A DNA stretch of 29,518 nucleotides from Chloroflexi bacterium UBA4733 (GCA_002404055.1 DHIZ01000424.1:22005-51522); one strand, 5' to 3'. Positions 14,437 to 22,529 are shown, counted from the first letter of the stretch. A program made the numbers and translations. The notes: generated by a model not told the origin, from the sequence alone.

Positions 14437-14810
14437 TGAGTATGAGTGAGCAGGAGTGGTCAGTTGTTTTCTATGTGGACCCCAGCGGTGTCGAGCCGGT
14501 CCGCGGGTTTCTTGGCAACCTTGACCGCAAGACGCGGGCGCGCTTTGACTGGGCAATTGAGCAACTGTGCCTACGCAATGTGCAGGCCGGAGAGCCGCTG
14601 GTTCGGCACCTGGAAGGCAAGCTCTGGGAGCTGCGGCGGGAGAGCGATACCAACATCTACCGCCTGATCTATTGCTTCCACAGCAATCGGCGGATCGTCT
14701 TTCTCCACGGCTTCCAGAAGAAGACGCAGAAGACTCCTCGAAGAGAGATCGAGATTGCGAAGCGTCGGCTCAATACATTTCTTGAACAACAAGAAAGGCA
14801 AAGGAGGTGA
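14436..14810 (+). CDS. higB: HigB-like toxin (RelE superfamily, phage-derived Gp49-like)
   Basis: This 124-residue basic protein matches the Gp49-like/HigB toxin family (DUF891). Core motifs are VRGFLGNLDRKTRARFDWAI, LEGKLWELRRESDTNIYRLIY and FLHGFQKKTQKTP followed by EIEIAKRR. The FxKKTxKTP segment and basic residues are those used by ribosome-dependent mRNA interferases. The first ATG (14436) coincides with the predicted transcription start, so translation is probably leaderless; a second ATG two codons on is an alternative. The toxin precedes the antitoxin, as in higBA systems. Its stop lies within the ribosome site of the antitoxin, giving tight coupling. Confidence 0.92.
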   Translation: MSMSEQEWSVVFYVDPSGVEPVRGFLGNLDRKTRARFDWAIEQLCLRNVQAGEPLVRHLEGKLWELRRESDTNIYRLIYCFHSNRRIVFLHGFQKKTQKTPRREIEIAKRRLNTFLEQQERQRR

Positions 14811-14815
14811 ACACC

Positions 14816-15181
14816 ATGACTACTGAATACAGGGACCACGATGCTCTTGCCGAAGGAGAGGCCAGCTACCGCCGCTGGAAGGAGAGTCTTGAGGCAGACC
14901 CGGAGTACCGTCAGGTCTACGAGGAGGAAGCCGCCAAGAGCGAACTCTGGCTCCAGCTCGTCGAAGCCCGTCAGGCTGCCGGTCTCACCCAGGCAGAACT
15001 CGCCAACCGGCTGGGTGTCACCCAATCGCAGGTGGCCCGCATTGAGAAGCGCGGCTACGACGCCTATACCCTTACGACGCTGCGCCGCTACGTCCAGGCG
15101 CTCGGCGAAGGCTTTTCCCTCGAGATCCAGGTGCATCGTCCAGACGAGGAGGCCTTACAGCGCCAGCTCGTCCACGCCTGA
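14816..15181 (+). CDS. higA: HigA-like antitoxin (XRE-family helix-turn-helix)
   Basis: This is a 121-residue protein. An acidic N-terminal half (DALAEGEASYRRWKESLEAD) likely wraps the toxin, and a C-terminal XRE helix-turn-helix lies at residues ~45-100 (ARQAAGLTQAELANRLGVTQ then SQVARIEKRG). The ATG at 14816 has AGGAGG 8 bases before it; a GTG three codons earlier overlaps the toxin stop. It would neutralise HigB and repress the promoter through the palindrome at 14417-14436. The long N-terminal extension before the DNA-binding domain is the usual layout for antitoxins that pair with Gp49-type toxins. Confidence 0.93.
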   Translation: MTTEYRDHDALAEGEASYRRWKESLEADPEYRQVYEEEAAKSELWLQLVEARQAAGLTQAELANRLGVTQSQVARIEKRGYDAYTLTTLRRYVQALGEGFSLEIQVHRPDEEALQRQLVHA

Positions 15182-15451
15182 GTGGCTCTCCTTGGTGGAC
15201 CTGCTCACATGACACTTGACGTTGTTGGGAAGCGCACCAGCCACAGTGAGCGATTAAGCACTCGCCGGCGCCTCCCACGCCATTTATTGCTCGACTGCTT
15301 CTCTCCCTTGTTGCTATATTCTCCACAACCCCTGGAAAGGGGTACATGATTCGTGGCCAAACTACCGCTCGATCAGGATGCGATCAGCCCCACCCCAGCG
15401 CTTCCCAGAGTTCATCGTGCTGCCTCTGTGACGGGTACCGCAAGCGGTACA
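15182..15451. other. Intergenic region between convergent genes, one hairpin
   Basis: About 270 bases separate the convergent antitoxin and dehydrogenase genes. I see no convincing gene or RNA. A hairpin ACCCCT-GGAA-AGGGGT (15328-15343) with a GNRA loop is present but has no adjacent T-run, so its role as a bidirectional terminator is only possible. Confidence 0.5.
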
Positions 15452-16558
15452 TCAGCGAGGGGGCAGCGGATGCGGACGGACCAGCGCGCCTCCCTGCTCG
15501 TACGACTCCATCACTGCCCAGGTGTATTCCAGCGCGGCCAGGGCGTCCCGGCCCGATGCCCTGAACTGCTCCCTCGGCACGTTGTTCGTGACGTCCTCCA
15601 GGAAGGCGTGGATGCGCCGCCCAAACGTCTGTTGGAAATCGGCGGTGCCGGAGGCAGTCACCACTGGCCCACCAGCAGCGTTCGGGTCCCGGTCCAACGC
15701 GCGTCCGGGCCCGCCTGCGGCCGGCGCTTTCCAGTAGGTCAACCGCTCAATGCAGTTCTCGATGCAGAAGGTACCGCGTGTGCCCGCGACTTCGACACTC
15801 CACCAGCCACCAAGGCCGTAGGAGACATCGCCCCGCTGACTGAGCAAATAGCCGACGCTGCCATTGGCGAACTGCAGGTGAACGCTGGCGGTGGAGAGCA
15901 TCACATCACCTGCCGTGCGGCGGAAACCGGGCCGATTGAGGAAGGCCTGGACATGGGTGACGTCACCGCAGAAGTAACGCATCACGCTGAAGGGATGCGA
16001 CAGAAAGGCCTTCAGGTGAAAATATGGGAAGCCGGTCGCCGTGGCAGCGCTGCCGGTGCGCTGCTGCGCCGGCTCACCACCTTGAAAGCCCATCTTGGTG
16101 AGGCAGTAGACGAGTTCGCCAATGTCGCCATCGTCCATGTATTGTTTCGCGCGCTCGGCGGTCGGCGTGAAATAGTGATTCAGGTTACAACCCAGGTAGA
16201 CCTTCTTTTGTGCAGCTTTGGCGACCATCTCTCGGGCCTGACGCACATCGCTGGAAAGCGGCTTCTCCACCAGTACGTGTTTGCCGGCCTCCAGCGCCTC
16301 CATGGCCGGCTCGTAGTGCCAACTGCCGTTCTCGTCCCCACCAGTCGTCACGTCCACAATTGCCAGGTCCGGTTCGTTGGCGAGCATATCGCGCAGACGG
16401 CCATAGGCCCGAACGCCGTACTTCGCCGCGGCAGTCTCGGCGCGCTCCTTGACGAGGTCGCAGACCGCGACCAAGTCTGCCAAGCCGTCTCTTGCATGTA
16501 CCGCGACGTGCTGGTTCCCAATGCCGCGTATTCCCACGACTCCGACTTTCAACGCCAT
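15452..16558 (-). CDS. Gfo/Idh/MocA family oxidoreductase
   Basis: This is a 368-residue dehydrogenase. It has a variant Rossmann motif VGVVGIRGIGNQH near residue 5, with Ile-Arg between the glycines, and a standard EKP motif (VLVEKPLSSDVRQ). The Asn/His-rich centre CNLNHYFTPTAERAKQYMDD is followed by the substrate-domain segment YFHLKAFLSHPFSVMRYFCGD. The ATG at 16558 has GGAGG 8 bases upstream. A perfect extended -10 promoter element lies at 16623-16631, inside the tail of the truncated solute-binding gene. It stands alone on the minus strand, with no partner downstream. Substrate unknown; it is one of five intact members in this window. Confidence 0.92.
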   Translation of the reverse strand: MALKVGVVGIRGIGNQHVAVHARDGLADLVAVCDLVKERAETAAAKYGVRAYGRLRDMLANEPDLAIVDVTTGGDENGSWHYEPAMEALEAGKHVLVEKPLSSDVRQAREMVAKAAQKKVYLGCNLNHYFTPTAERAKQYMDDGDIGELVYCLTKMGFQGGEPAQQRTGSAATATGFPYFHLKAFLSHPFSVMRYFCGDVTHVQAFLNRPGFRRTAGDVMLSTASVHLQFANGSVGYLLSQRGDVSYGLGGWWSVEVAGTRGTFCIENCIERLTYWKAPAAGGPGRALDRDPNAAGGPVVTASGTADFQQTFGRRIHAFLEDVTNNVPREQFRASGRDALAALEYTWAVMESYEQGGALVRPHPLPPR

Positions 16559-16622
16559 GACTTGTCCTCCGTCTCGCCTTTCCAGACGCCTTCGATAACG
16601 CCCCCCGGCAGAGTCGAGGCTG

Positions 16623-16631
16623 ATTATAGCA
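16623..16631 (-). promoter_or_regulatory. Extended -10 promoter of the dehydrogenase at 15452-16558
   Basis: On the minus strand TGCTATAAT (16631-16623) is a perfect extended -10 element (TGn-TATAAT) with no good -35 box, which extended -10 promoters do not require. Its TATAAT contains the TAA stop (16626-16624) of the truncated solute-binding gene. The start of transcription would be near 16617, leaving a leader of about 60 bases. Confidence 0.55.
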
Positions 16632-17247
16632 AGGTCATGCCCTGGGGCAGCTCCATCGTCTTGCCTTGCCACTGGTAGTGCTTGACGTGGTACGGCGTCA
16701 TGGCGTCGAGGTTCGCCAGTGTCTGGCGATCCCGTGCCAGCAGCGCCGAGAGGTCGGCGGCCATGCCCTTGGCCGCCAGGAATGGGAAGGCGGGGCCATT
16801 GATACGATACGTGTCGGGCACCTGGCTGTTGCCGGCAAAGAGCACCTGCAGTTTGTCCCAGTAATTGCCTGCCGGAGTCTCGGCGGTCACCTCGAGGTCA
16901 GGGTGAGCGTCGTTGAAGGTCTTGGTCAATGGGCCGTTCATCTGGGGCCAGCCAGCCCATTCCCAATGCAGCAGCTTGGTCCGCTCCTTCGCGAGCGCTG
17001 ACACCTGCGCCGGTGTCGAGGTCGTTGCGCTGGTGGCTGTGATCGTGGCGGCGGTGCTGGTGGACCCGCTCGGGCTGTGGTGAGCAGTGGTCGCAGTTAT
17101 CGGTTGGGGCGAGGCCACGCCGCCGCCTGCCGCCGCCGCCAGCGCCGCGAGTGCCGCGGCGCCATTGCCCAGCCGGATCAAGAGTCGCCGCCGGGTGTAG
17201 CCTCCAGCCTGGTTCCTGATGCCGAGGTCTTGCGTTGCTCCAGACAT
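16624..17247 (-). pseudogene. Truncated solute-binding protein (N-terminal half only)
   Basis: The frame encodes 207 residues. A twin-arginine-like start (TRRRLLIRLGNGAAALAAL) and a Ser/Thr/Ala linker (residues ~55-85) come first. Then comes lobe 1 of a family-1 solute-binding protein (LLHWEWAGWPQMNGPLTKTF, VLFAGNSQVPDTYRINGPAF, HYQWQGKTMELPQGMT). Full-length members have about 430-500 residues, so the reading stops about half way, at TLL-TAA. No lipobox Cys follows the hydrophobic segment (GGGVAS), unlike the other two lipoproteins here. The start is sound: AAGGAGG is 6 bases before the ATG. A product could be secreted but lacks the second lobe and hinge, so it should not bind ligand normally. 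Confidence 0.8.
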
Positions 17248-17301
17248 GCCGATCCTCCTTCGACTGTGGGGGCCGCCTTCACATCAACCGAATTTCTCTG
17301 T

Positions 17302-17307
17302 ATTTTA
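17302..17307 (-). promoter_or_regulatory. Candidate -10 element for the truncated solute-binding gene
   Basis: TAAAAT (minus strand 17307-17302) lies about 55 bases upstream of the start at 17247, in the only AT-rich patch of the 17248-17405 gap. The nearest -35 candidate is TTCAAC at a short 15-base spacing, so this is a weak call. The rest of that gap shows no gene. Confidence 0.3.
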
Positions 17308-17405
17308 CGCTACCCTACGCCTGTTGAAGGCATTGATCAAGCGGAAATCGTCAACACTTCCTTCTCCTTCCCGTCGTGGCCTGCCCACTGTGCCGACAGA
17401 TACCA

Positions 17406-18722
17406 TCACCCGGCGCGTTGCGGCCCCGCCGGCTGCTCCACCGGCCCGCGCAGGAGCAGGTCGTCCGTTTCCTCCATCCAGCGCGTCACGCGGGCGCGTA
17501 ACTCCTCCAGCATGCCCACGCAGGTCGCATCGACGGCCAGGTTGTGGCGTTCCAGGGGATCGCGTTCCAGGTCGTAGAGCTCCTCCGCCGGTCGCTCCTC
17601 GGCGGAGTACGCCTCGCGGACCACCTCGCCCGACGGGCTCCGGGAGATGTCGCCGGGGAGGAAGACGAGCGGCAGCGATCCGAAGTTCCGGATGTACTTC
17701 TGCCGTCGCGTGCGGATCCCGCGGTGGGGGTTATAGCGGTCGTGCCAGGTCATCTCGAAGAAGAAATCCTCGCGTGGCGCGTCGTCCTGCCGCGTCAGCC
17801 GCCCGAGAAAGCTCTGTCCCTGCACTGCTGCGGGCGCCGGTATCCCGGCAGCCTCCAGGAGGGTCGGCACGACGTCGGCGTTGCAGAGCAGATCGGCGCA
17901 GGCGGTCCCCGCGCGGAGCCGCCCGGGCCAGCGGATGAGCAGGGCCGTGGCCAGGCCCGGGTCATAGGACATGCCCTTGGCCCGCGGGAAGGCGAGGCCG
18001 TGGTCCACCGTGAAGAGGACGATCGTCCGCTCCGCCTCCGCCCCGTCATCGAGAGCTCGCAGGATCTCGCCGACCGCCTGATCGGCCACACGCACCGCAC
18101 CCTGGAACTGCGCCAGCTCCTCCCGTATCCGAGGATCGTTGGGCAAGTAGGGGGGAACTCGTACATCGCCGGAGGTCCCACCGCCGTACTCTGGACGGTT
18201 CCACGGCCGGTGGGTTTCGGCCAAGCCGACCACAAGCAGGTAGGGCCTGGTGCGTCCGGTCTGCCGCTCCCGAATCCATGCCGCTGCCTGCGTGGCCAGC
18301 GTCATGCCGGGGGCCTGCACGCCGTCCACATAGCGGAACCCGGAACCGGCCAGCGCGGTTTCCGCTTGCCCGTAGCCCAGCCGGTGCGGGTCGCGCCCTT
18401 CGTGTTGCAGGCCGAACAGCGCCGTCTCGTAGCCCGCGTCGGCCAGATACTGGGCCAGGGTCCGCTCGCCGGGGGAGTACGTCCAGCGGGGCGCGAGCCC
18501 CATCACCCCGTTGCAATGGGGCCAGCGCCCCGTCATCAGTGTGCTGCGGCTCGGGCTGCACTGGGCCGCCACACAGAAGTGGTTGTCGAAGCGTATCCCC
18601 TCGGCGGCGAGCCGATCCAGGTTGGGCGTGTCCACCGGCCAGCCGTAGCAGCCCAGATGCCGGCCGGTATCGTGGGTGATGACCAGCAGCACATTGGGCC
18701 GTTGGTCCGTTCTCGTCACCAT
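17406..18722 (-). CDS. Sulfatase (formylglycine-dependent, type I)
   Basis: This is a 438-residue sulfatase. The maturation motif CSPSRSTLMTG begins at Cys55, which a formylglycine-generating enzyme would convert to the catalytic formylglycine. Other landmarks are VITHDTGRHLGCYGWPVDTP (metal ligand region and the usual LGCYG-TPNLDRLA opening), FTVDHGLAFPRAKG (Asp/His metal ligands) and LYDLERDPLERHNLA near the end. There is no signal peptide, so it should act in the cytoplasm on imported sulfated sugars. The start has GGAGG about 9 bases upstream and lies 20 bases after the isomerase stop. It is the last gene of a minus-strand set with an isomerase and a dehydrogenase, pointing to use of a sulfated monosaccharide. 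Confidence 0.94.
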   Translation of the reverse strand: MVTRTDQRPNVLLVITHDTGRHLGCYGWPVDTPNLDRLAAEGIRFDNHFCVAAQCSPSRSTLMTGRWPHCNGVMGLAPRWTYSPGERTLAQYLADAGYETALFGLQHEGRDPHRLGYGQAETALAGSGFRYVDGVQAPGMTLATQAAAWIRERQTGRTRPYLLVVGLAETHRPWNRPEYGGGTSGDVRVPPYLPNDPRIREELAQFQGAVRVADQAVGEILRALDDGAEAERTIVLFTVDHGLAFPRAKGMSYDPGLATALLIRWPGRLRAGTACADLLCNADVVPTLLEAAGIPAPAAVQGQSFLGRLTRQDDAPREDFFFEMTWHDRYNPHRGIRTRRQKYIRNFGSLPLVFLPGDISRSPSGEVVREAYSAEERPAEELYDLERDPLERHNLAVDATCVGMLEELRARVTRWMEETDDLLLRGPVEQPAGPQRAG

Positions 18723-18742
18723 CGCCGCCGGCCTCCCCGCAC

Positions 18743-19576
18743 TCACGTGCGCGCACCCTCGCTGTTCACCGCCTGCAGGATCCCGCTCACCGCCGCGTAG
18801 GCCCGCCGGTTGATCTCCTTGATGGGAAGCTCCCAGTATTCGGGCCGGAACACCTCGACGGATGCGGCACCCGTGAAGCCGATGTCCTGGAAGTGCTGCA
18901 AGGTGGCAACCAGCGGCAGGATGCCCTCTCCGGGGTAGAGGCGGTCGGCATCCCGCAGCGTGGCGGCTGGCCCCGGGGGACAATCGTTGACGTGCAGAAT
19001 CACCCAGCGCTCGGCCGGCACCGCGGCGACATCGGCGTCCGGCACGCCCGACTTGTAGTAGTGGAAGGTGTCCAGCATCAGGCCTAGCTCCGGCGGGGAG
19101 CCGGCGGCGCGGATCAGGGCCATGGCCTCGCGCGGACCCGGCACGAAGCGGTGCCCGCCGAGGGGCTCGATCGCCAGGCGCACCCCCGCCCGCCCAGCGG
19201 CCTCCGCATACGTCCGCGCCCGCTCGCCGGCCCGGGCCAGAGCGTCCGGCCCCGTCTCCTCCGCCCCGGGGGCGTCCGGGCAGACCAGCAGCGGCGGCGC
19301 TCCCAGTTCCGCGGCGAGTGCTGCCGCGCGCTCTACCGCCGCCAGCCCCTGCCGCCAGTCGCCGAAGCACTGCAACCGGTAGGGGCAGATGGCCGCGACT
19401 TCGACACCCGCCGCCTCCAGCGCCTGACGCAACTCGGCCACGGTGTGGTGCTCCAGGTAGGTCTGGAGCTTGCCCGCCCAGATCTCTACCAGGGGGAAGC
19501 CCGCCGCCCCCGCCGCGACCAGATCCTCCTCCAACGAATACGGCCGCGTCGTCGCGCCGTTGATGCATGCCCGCAT
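18743..19576 (-). CDS. Sugar phosphate isomerase/epimerase (xylose-isomerase-like TIM barrel)
   Basis: This is a 277-residue TIM-barrel protein. Likely metal ligands are Glu in LAIEPLGGHRF, Asp in LMLDTFHYYKSG, His in VILHVNDCPPGP and Glu in ASVEVFRPEYW. This is the complete Glu/Asp/His/Glu set of the sugar isomerase/epimerase family, so the enzyme should be active. The N-terminus MRACINGATTRPYSLEEDL is the normal first strand. An AGGAAGG ribosome site precedes the ATG. It lies between a dehydrogenase (107 bases upstream) and a sulfatase (20 bases downstream), all on the minus strand. It likely isomerises or epimerises the keto-sugar made by the dehydrogenase. Confidence 0.93.
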   Translation of the reverse strand: MRACINGATTRPYSLEEDLVAAGAAGFPLVEIWAGKLQTYLEHHTVAELRQALEAAGVEVAAICPYRLQCFGDWRQGLAAVERAAALAAELGAPPLLVCPDAPGAEETGPDALARAGERARTYAEAAGRAGVRLAIEPLGGHRFVPGPREAMALIRAAGSPPELGLMLDTFHYYKSGVPDADVAAVPAERWVILHVNDCPPGPAATLRDADRLYPGEGILPLVATLQHFQDIGFTGAASVEVFRPEYWELPIKEINRRAYAAVSGILQAVNSEGART

Positions 19577-19683
19577 GTCGCTGCCTTCCTATGCTCATCA
19601 AGCGTCCGCCGCCCTAGCGCGGCCGTCCCTCGATACCGCTACCCGCCCGCCAAAGCTCCCCGCTTGCCGATAGCGTCACGCCC

Positions 19684-20724
19684 TCACGTGGGGTACGCCA
19701 GATCCACCAGACGGGCGCAGAGCTCCATGTCCGCCAGCCCCATGGCGCCATCGGTCTCCGGTTGGCCGCCCTCGGCGATCACCCGGCAGAAGTGGCGCAG
19801 CTCCTCGGTGAATGCTTCTGCGAAGCCCACCCGCGGCCGGCGAATCTCCTGCGACGTCTCCACCATCAGTTCGCTGGGGGCGTGCAGCAGGAAGGGCGGT
19901 TTGAAGCGGAGCAGGAAGCGCCCACTGGCGCCGAACGCCTCGACCGATTCGTCCCAGGGAGCGCCCGGGGTCTGCGGCCCGCCGAACTCCAGCAGCACCT
20001 CTGTCCCGCTCACGCACTGCACCAGCGCCAGCGTGGCGGCGCCCTCGCGCGACCAGACGATGTCGCCCACCTCCCCGAACAGCCCGTGCAGCAGGTTCAC
20101 GTCGTGGATCCAGACCTCGATCCAGCGGTCAAACGCCCGTCGCCGCAGCTCGTCCGGCGTCGGCGCCGGGGCAGGCGTGGTTGCCCGCGCCGCGCCTGGC
20201 CGCGCCTGCGACGGCTGCAGCGGCAGCGTGCCGACCCCCTCCGCACCAGCCACGAAGATGCCGCCGAAGTCGTGGATGCGGGCGAAGCGCACCGTCCCCA
20301 GCGTCTCCTCGCGCAGCAGTTGCGCCGCGGCGCGGTAGGCGGGGTCGTAGCGCTTCATGTAGCCGACCATCAGCCGCGCGCCGGTACGCGCCGCCGTCTC
20401 CACCATTTTGCGCCCGTCCTCCAGCGTGCCAGCCAGGGGCTTCTCTGTGAATACCGGCAGCCCCCGCTCCAGCGCCGGCATGCAGGCGTCAGCGTGCCAG
20501 CGCTTGGCAGCGATCACCACCACGCCGTCCAGCGCCTCCTGGGCGACGAGTTCCTCGGCGCTGGCGTAGACGCGCGGGATGCCGAAGGCGGCGGCCACGC
20601 GCCGCCCGAGTTCGAGATCCAACTCCGCCAGGGCCACGACCTCGACCCCACCGAGCTTGCGCAGCGACGGCAGGTGTACCCGTTGCATCACCCCGCCGGC
20701 TCCAACCACGCCAATCCGCACCAT
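19684..20724 (-). CDS. Gfo/Idh/MocA family oxidoreductase
   Basis: This is a 346-residue dehydrogenase. The Rossmann motif VGVVGAGGVMQRVHLPSLRK sits right at the N-terminus, EKP is standard (VFTEKPLAGTLED), and the segment MVGYMKRYDPAYRAA gives the usual Lys/Arg substrate contacts. A Pro/Ala-rich insertion (SQARPGAARATTPAPAPTPD) sits mid-protein before RWIEVWIHDVNLLHGLFGE, which carries the conserved His/Asp. GGAGAGGG lies upstream of the ATG. It stands between the solute-binding lipoprotein (95 bases upstream) and the isomerase/sulfatase genes, consistent with one operon. Its substrate is probably the sugar delivered by that binding protein. Confidence 0.93.
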   Translation of the reverse strand: MVRIGVVGAGGVMQRVHLPSLRKLGGVEVVALAELDLELGRRVAAAFGIPRVYASAEELVAQEALDGVVVIAAKRWHADACMPALERGLPVFTEKPLAGTLEDGRKMVETAARTGARLMVGYMKRYDPAYRAAAQLLREETLGTVRFARIHDFGGIFVAGAEGVGTLPLQPSQARPGAARATTPAPAPTPDELRRRAFDRWIEVWIHDVNLLHGLFGEVGDIVWSREGAATLALVQCVSGTEVLLEFGGPQTPGAPWDESVEAFGASGRFLLRFKPPFLLHAPSELMVETSQEIRRPRVGFAEAFTEELRHFCRVIAEGGQPETDGAMGLADMELCARLVDLAYPT

Positions 20725-20818
20725 CAGTCCACACCCTCTCCATCTCGCTGCCGAACCGTCCAGGCAGGATTGTGCGACCTCATCCCGCGCCTCCTCCTAT
20801 CATCCTCCATACGGGCAG

Positions 20819-22318
20819 TTAGAACGTGTACTGTGGGATGATGGCGTTGACCTGCTGCTGCGCTTGCTCCAGCATTCCCGGGGCATCTTGCCCCGCATAG
20901 ATCGCGGAGATCGCTTTGCCGAGAATGGGCATCATCTGGTCGAAGTAGGGAACGTTGGGTCTGGGGAACACGCCCGCTTCCACCACATCGATGAACATGC
21001 TGACATGCTGCGGCGGTTGGGAGCCTTGCTCAATGTTCTTGAGATACATCGGATAGGCGCCAACGTTTCCAGGCAGCGAGCCGCTCCCCAGCGCCAGGAC
21101 CTCAGCCTGCGGCGAGCTGACAAACTTGAGCAGTTCCCAGGTCATGTCCTTCTGCTTCGTGTCTTTGCCTATGCTCCAGCTCGCGCCTACTTCGAGCGTT
21201 GCTCCTTTGCCGGTAGATCCCTGGGGCAACGGCGCCACGTCCCAGTCGAAGTGCGTGCCAATGCTCGTGCGCGTGTCCAAGACCACCCACGAGCCCTGCA
21301 TCTGCATGGCGGCCAGATTAGCGACAAACGGATTCCCGACGCCTTTCGGCAACTCCCCTGGGCCGGGCGCAACGTGCCACTTGGGCACCAGGTCGCGGAA
21401 GAACTCCAGGGTCGCGATGTTCTGAGGATTATTGATGATACACTGCTTGAGGTCGTCCGAGAGGATCTTTCCGCCGTTTGCCTCTAAGAAACCCATGCCG
21501 ACATCGTTGCCGCCCGGCAAGCCGTTGTACCCCCATTGCACCTGGTGGCCGTTCTCCGATTTGGAGAAGGGCTTGGCAGTTGCTAACAGGTCATTGTAGG
21601 TCCACTTGCCGTCCGCTGGTGGGAAGGCAACGCCTGCTGCCTTGAACATGTCCTTGTTGTAGTACACGGCCATTAGCGACAAGTCGAACGGCAAACCGTA
21701 CACCTTCCCCTGCCACGTGAAGTTCGTCATCTCGGAGGGGGCGAACTGGCCAAGCGAAAAGTGATCCCGAGCGATGTATTGATCGAGCGGTGGGATTATT
21801 CCCTCGACGGCTCGGAGGGCGCAGCCCCCGTTGGCGAAGAAGACATCGTACAGGGTGCCAGCGGCTGCCCATGTGAGAATGGACGGCCCCAAGGTGGGAG
21901 AAAGCTCGGCCTGCACCTTCACGCCTGGGTGGGACTGTTCGAACAGCGGGGCGGCCTCGGCCACCAGCTTGAAACGGGCTTGGCTCATGTCGCCGATGAT
22001 CCAGCGGAGGGTCGCCGCCCCTGCGGCCGGGGTGGCGGCCGCGGCCTCCGGCGGCGTCGCCGAACTCGCGGCAGTGGTCGCGCGGGTCGACGTTGCCGCT
22101 GCGGCAGCAGCCGATTTTGTCGCGGCGACGCTCCGGCTCACAGACGCGCTGGTAGAGGCTGCCACGGTCGAGGGCGCCACCGATGCCGTACTTTGCGTTG
22201 CGGCGGTCGTTCCGCTGCCGCACGCTGCCAGTGAGACCGCAGCAATACCACCACCGAGCAGCGCGAGAAATTGCCGGCGGGTTCCGACGTCACCAAGACG
22301 GGCTGACAGACGACGCAT
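20819..22318 (-). CDS. Family-1 extracellular solute-binding lipoprotein
   Basis: This is a 499-residue ABC-transporter solute-binding protein. A twin-arginine signal (TRRQFLALLGGG) runs into the lipobox SLAAC at about residues 29-33, so it is a Tat-exported lipoprotein. Residues ~35-100 form a low-complexity Ser/Thr/Ala linker. The binding domain follows: LRWIIGDMSQARFKLVAEAA, GKVYGLPFDLSLMAVYYNKD, FLEANGGKILSDDLKQCII and FDWDVAPLPQGSTGK, with the end AIIPQYTF. It is clearly paralogous to the protein at 25760-27268, sharing ANGGxIL, the FDWDVAPLPxGSTGK segment and the IPQYTF tail. GGAG is 7 bases before the ATG. No permease or ATPase genes lie nearby. It likely captures the sugar processed by the downstream sulfatase set. 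Confidence 0.94.
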   Translation of the reverse strand: MRRLSARLGDVGTRRQFLALLGGGIAAVSLAACGSGTTAATQSTASVAPSTVAASTSASVSRSVAATKSAAAAAATSTRATTAASSATPPEAAAATPAAGAATLRWIIGDMSQARFKLVAEAAPLFEQSHPGVKVQAELSPTLGPSILTWAAAGTLYDVFFANGGCALRAVEGIIPPLDQYIARDHFSLGQFAPSEMTNFTWQGKVYGLPFDLSLMAVYYNKDMFKAAGVAFPPADGKWTYNDLLATAKPFSKSENGHQVQWGYNGLPGGNDVGMGFLEANGGKILSDDLKQCIINNPQNIATLEFFRDLVPKWHVAPGPGELPKGVGNPFVANLAAMQMQGSWVVLDTRTSIGTHFDWDVAPLPQGSTGKGATLEVGASWSIGKDTKQKDMTWELLKFVSSPQAEVLALGSGSLPGNVGAYPMYLKNIEQGSQPPQHVSMFIDVVEAGVFPRPNVPYFDQMMPILGKAISAIYAGQDAPGMLEQAQQQVNAIIPQYTF

Positions 22319-22364
22319 ACTTCTTCTCCTTTTCTACGGGTACCACACTACATGTAATGCTCAC

Positions 22365-22389
22365 CAGACGTTGCCTCAGACAGACGTTG
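22365..22389. repeat. Direct repeat CAGACGTTG upstream of the solute-binding lipoprotein
   Basis: CAGACGTTG occurs at 22365-22373 and again at 22381-22389, 16 bases apart (about 1.5 helical turns), 47-71 bases upstream of the lipoprotein start. Together with the nearby palindrome TACATGTA (22349-22356) it may be a regulator site. The rest of the 22319-22529 gap shows no gene. Confidence 0.35.
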
Positions 22390-22507
22390 GGTCCACTTGC
22401 GTCCTCCTCTCCTGCTGCCGGTTCACGCCATTCCACCTGAGCGGGACGTGCGCTTCGTTCCGCGGACTCAAGTCGTGACGCGCCCGCTGTTGTCGCGTCC
22501 AACGTGG

Positions 22508-22527
22508 CTTCCCCACTTCTGGGGAAG
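22508..22527. terminator. Hairpin directly downstream of the cupin gene
   Basis: CTTCCCC (22508-22514) and GGGGAAG (22521-22527) form a perfect 7-bp stem with a 6-base loop, starting two bases after the cupin stop on the minus strand. There is no T-run, so termination is inferred from position and stem strength only. Confidence 0.4.
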
Positions 22528-22529
22528 GC

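Noticed and set aside
15328..15343. ACCCCT-GGAA-AGGGGT hairpin as an intrinsic terminator
   Set aside because: There is no T-run on either side; kept only as a note within the intergenic entry.
15353..16678. Plus-strand 441-residue frame opposite the dehydrogenase at 15452-16558
   Set aside because: It has no recognisable motifs, and the minus strand carries Rossmann and EKP motifs with a good ribosome site.
223..17088. GGTGAGCAG recurring at about 223, 332, 2435 and 17080 as a dispersed repeat
   Set aside because: Two of the four copies fall within coding sequence (GH29 remnant and solute-binding gene) explained by codons; only the pair at 222-340 is positioned meaningfully.
17406..19601. 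A single 731-residue minus-strand frame covering both sulfatase and the region upstream
   Set aside because: The upstream part is low-complexity Gly/Arg/Ala antisense-type sequence. The true isomerase is in another frame (18743-19576), and the sulfatase has its own ribosome site and start at 18722.
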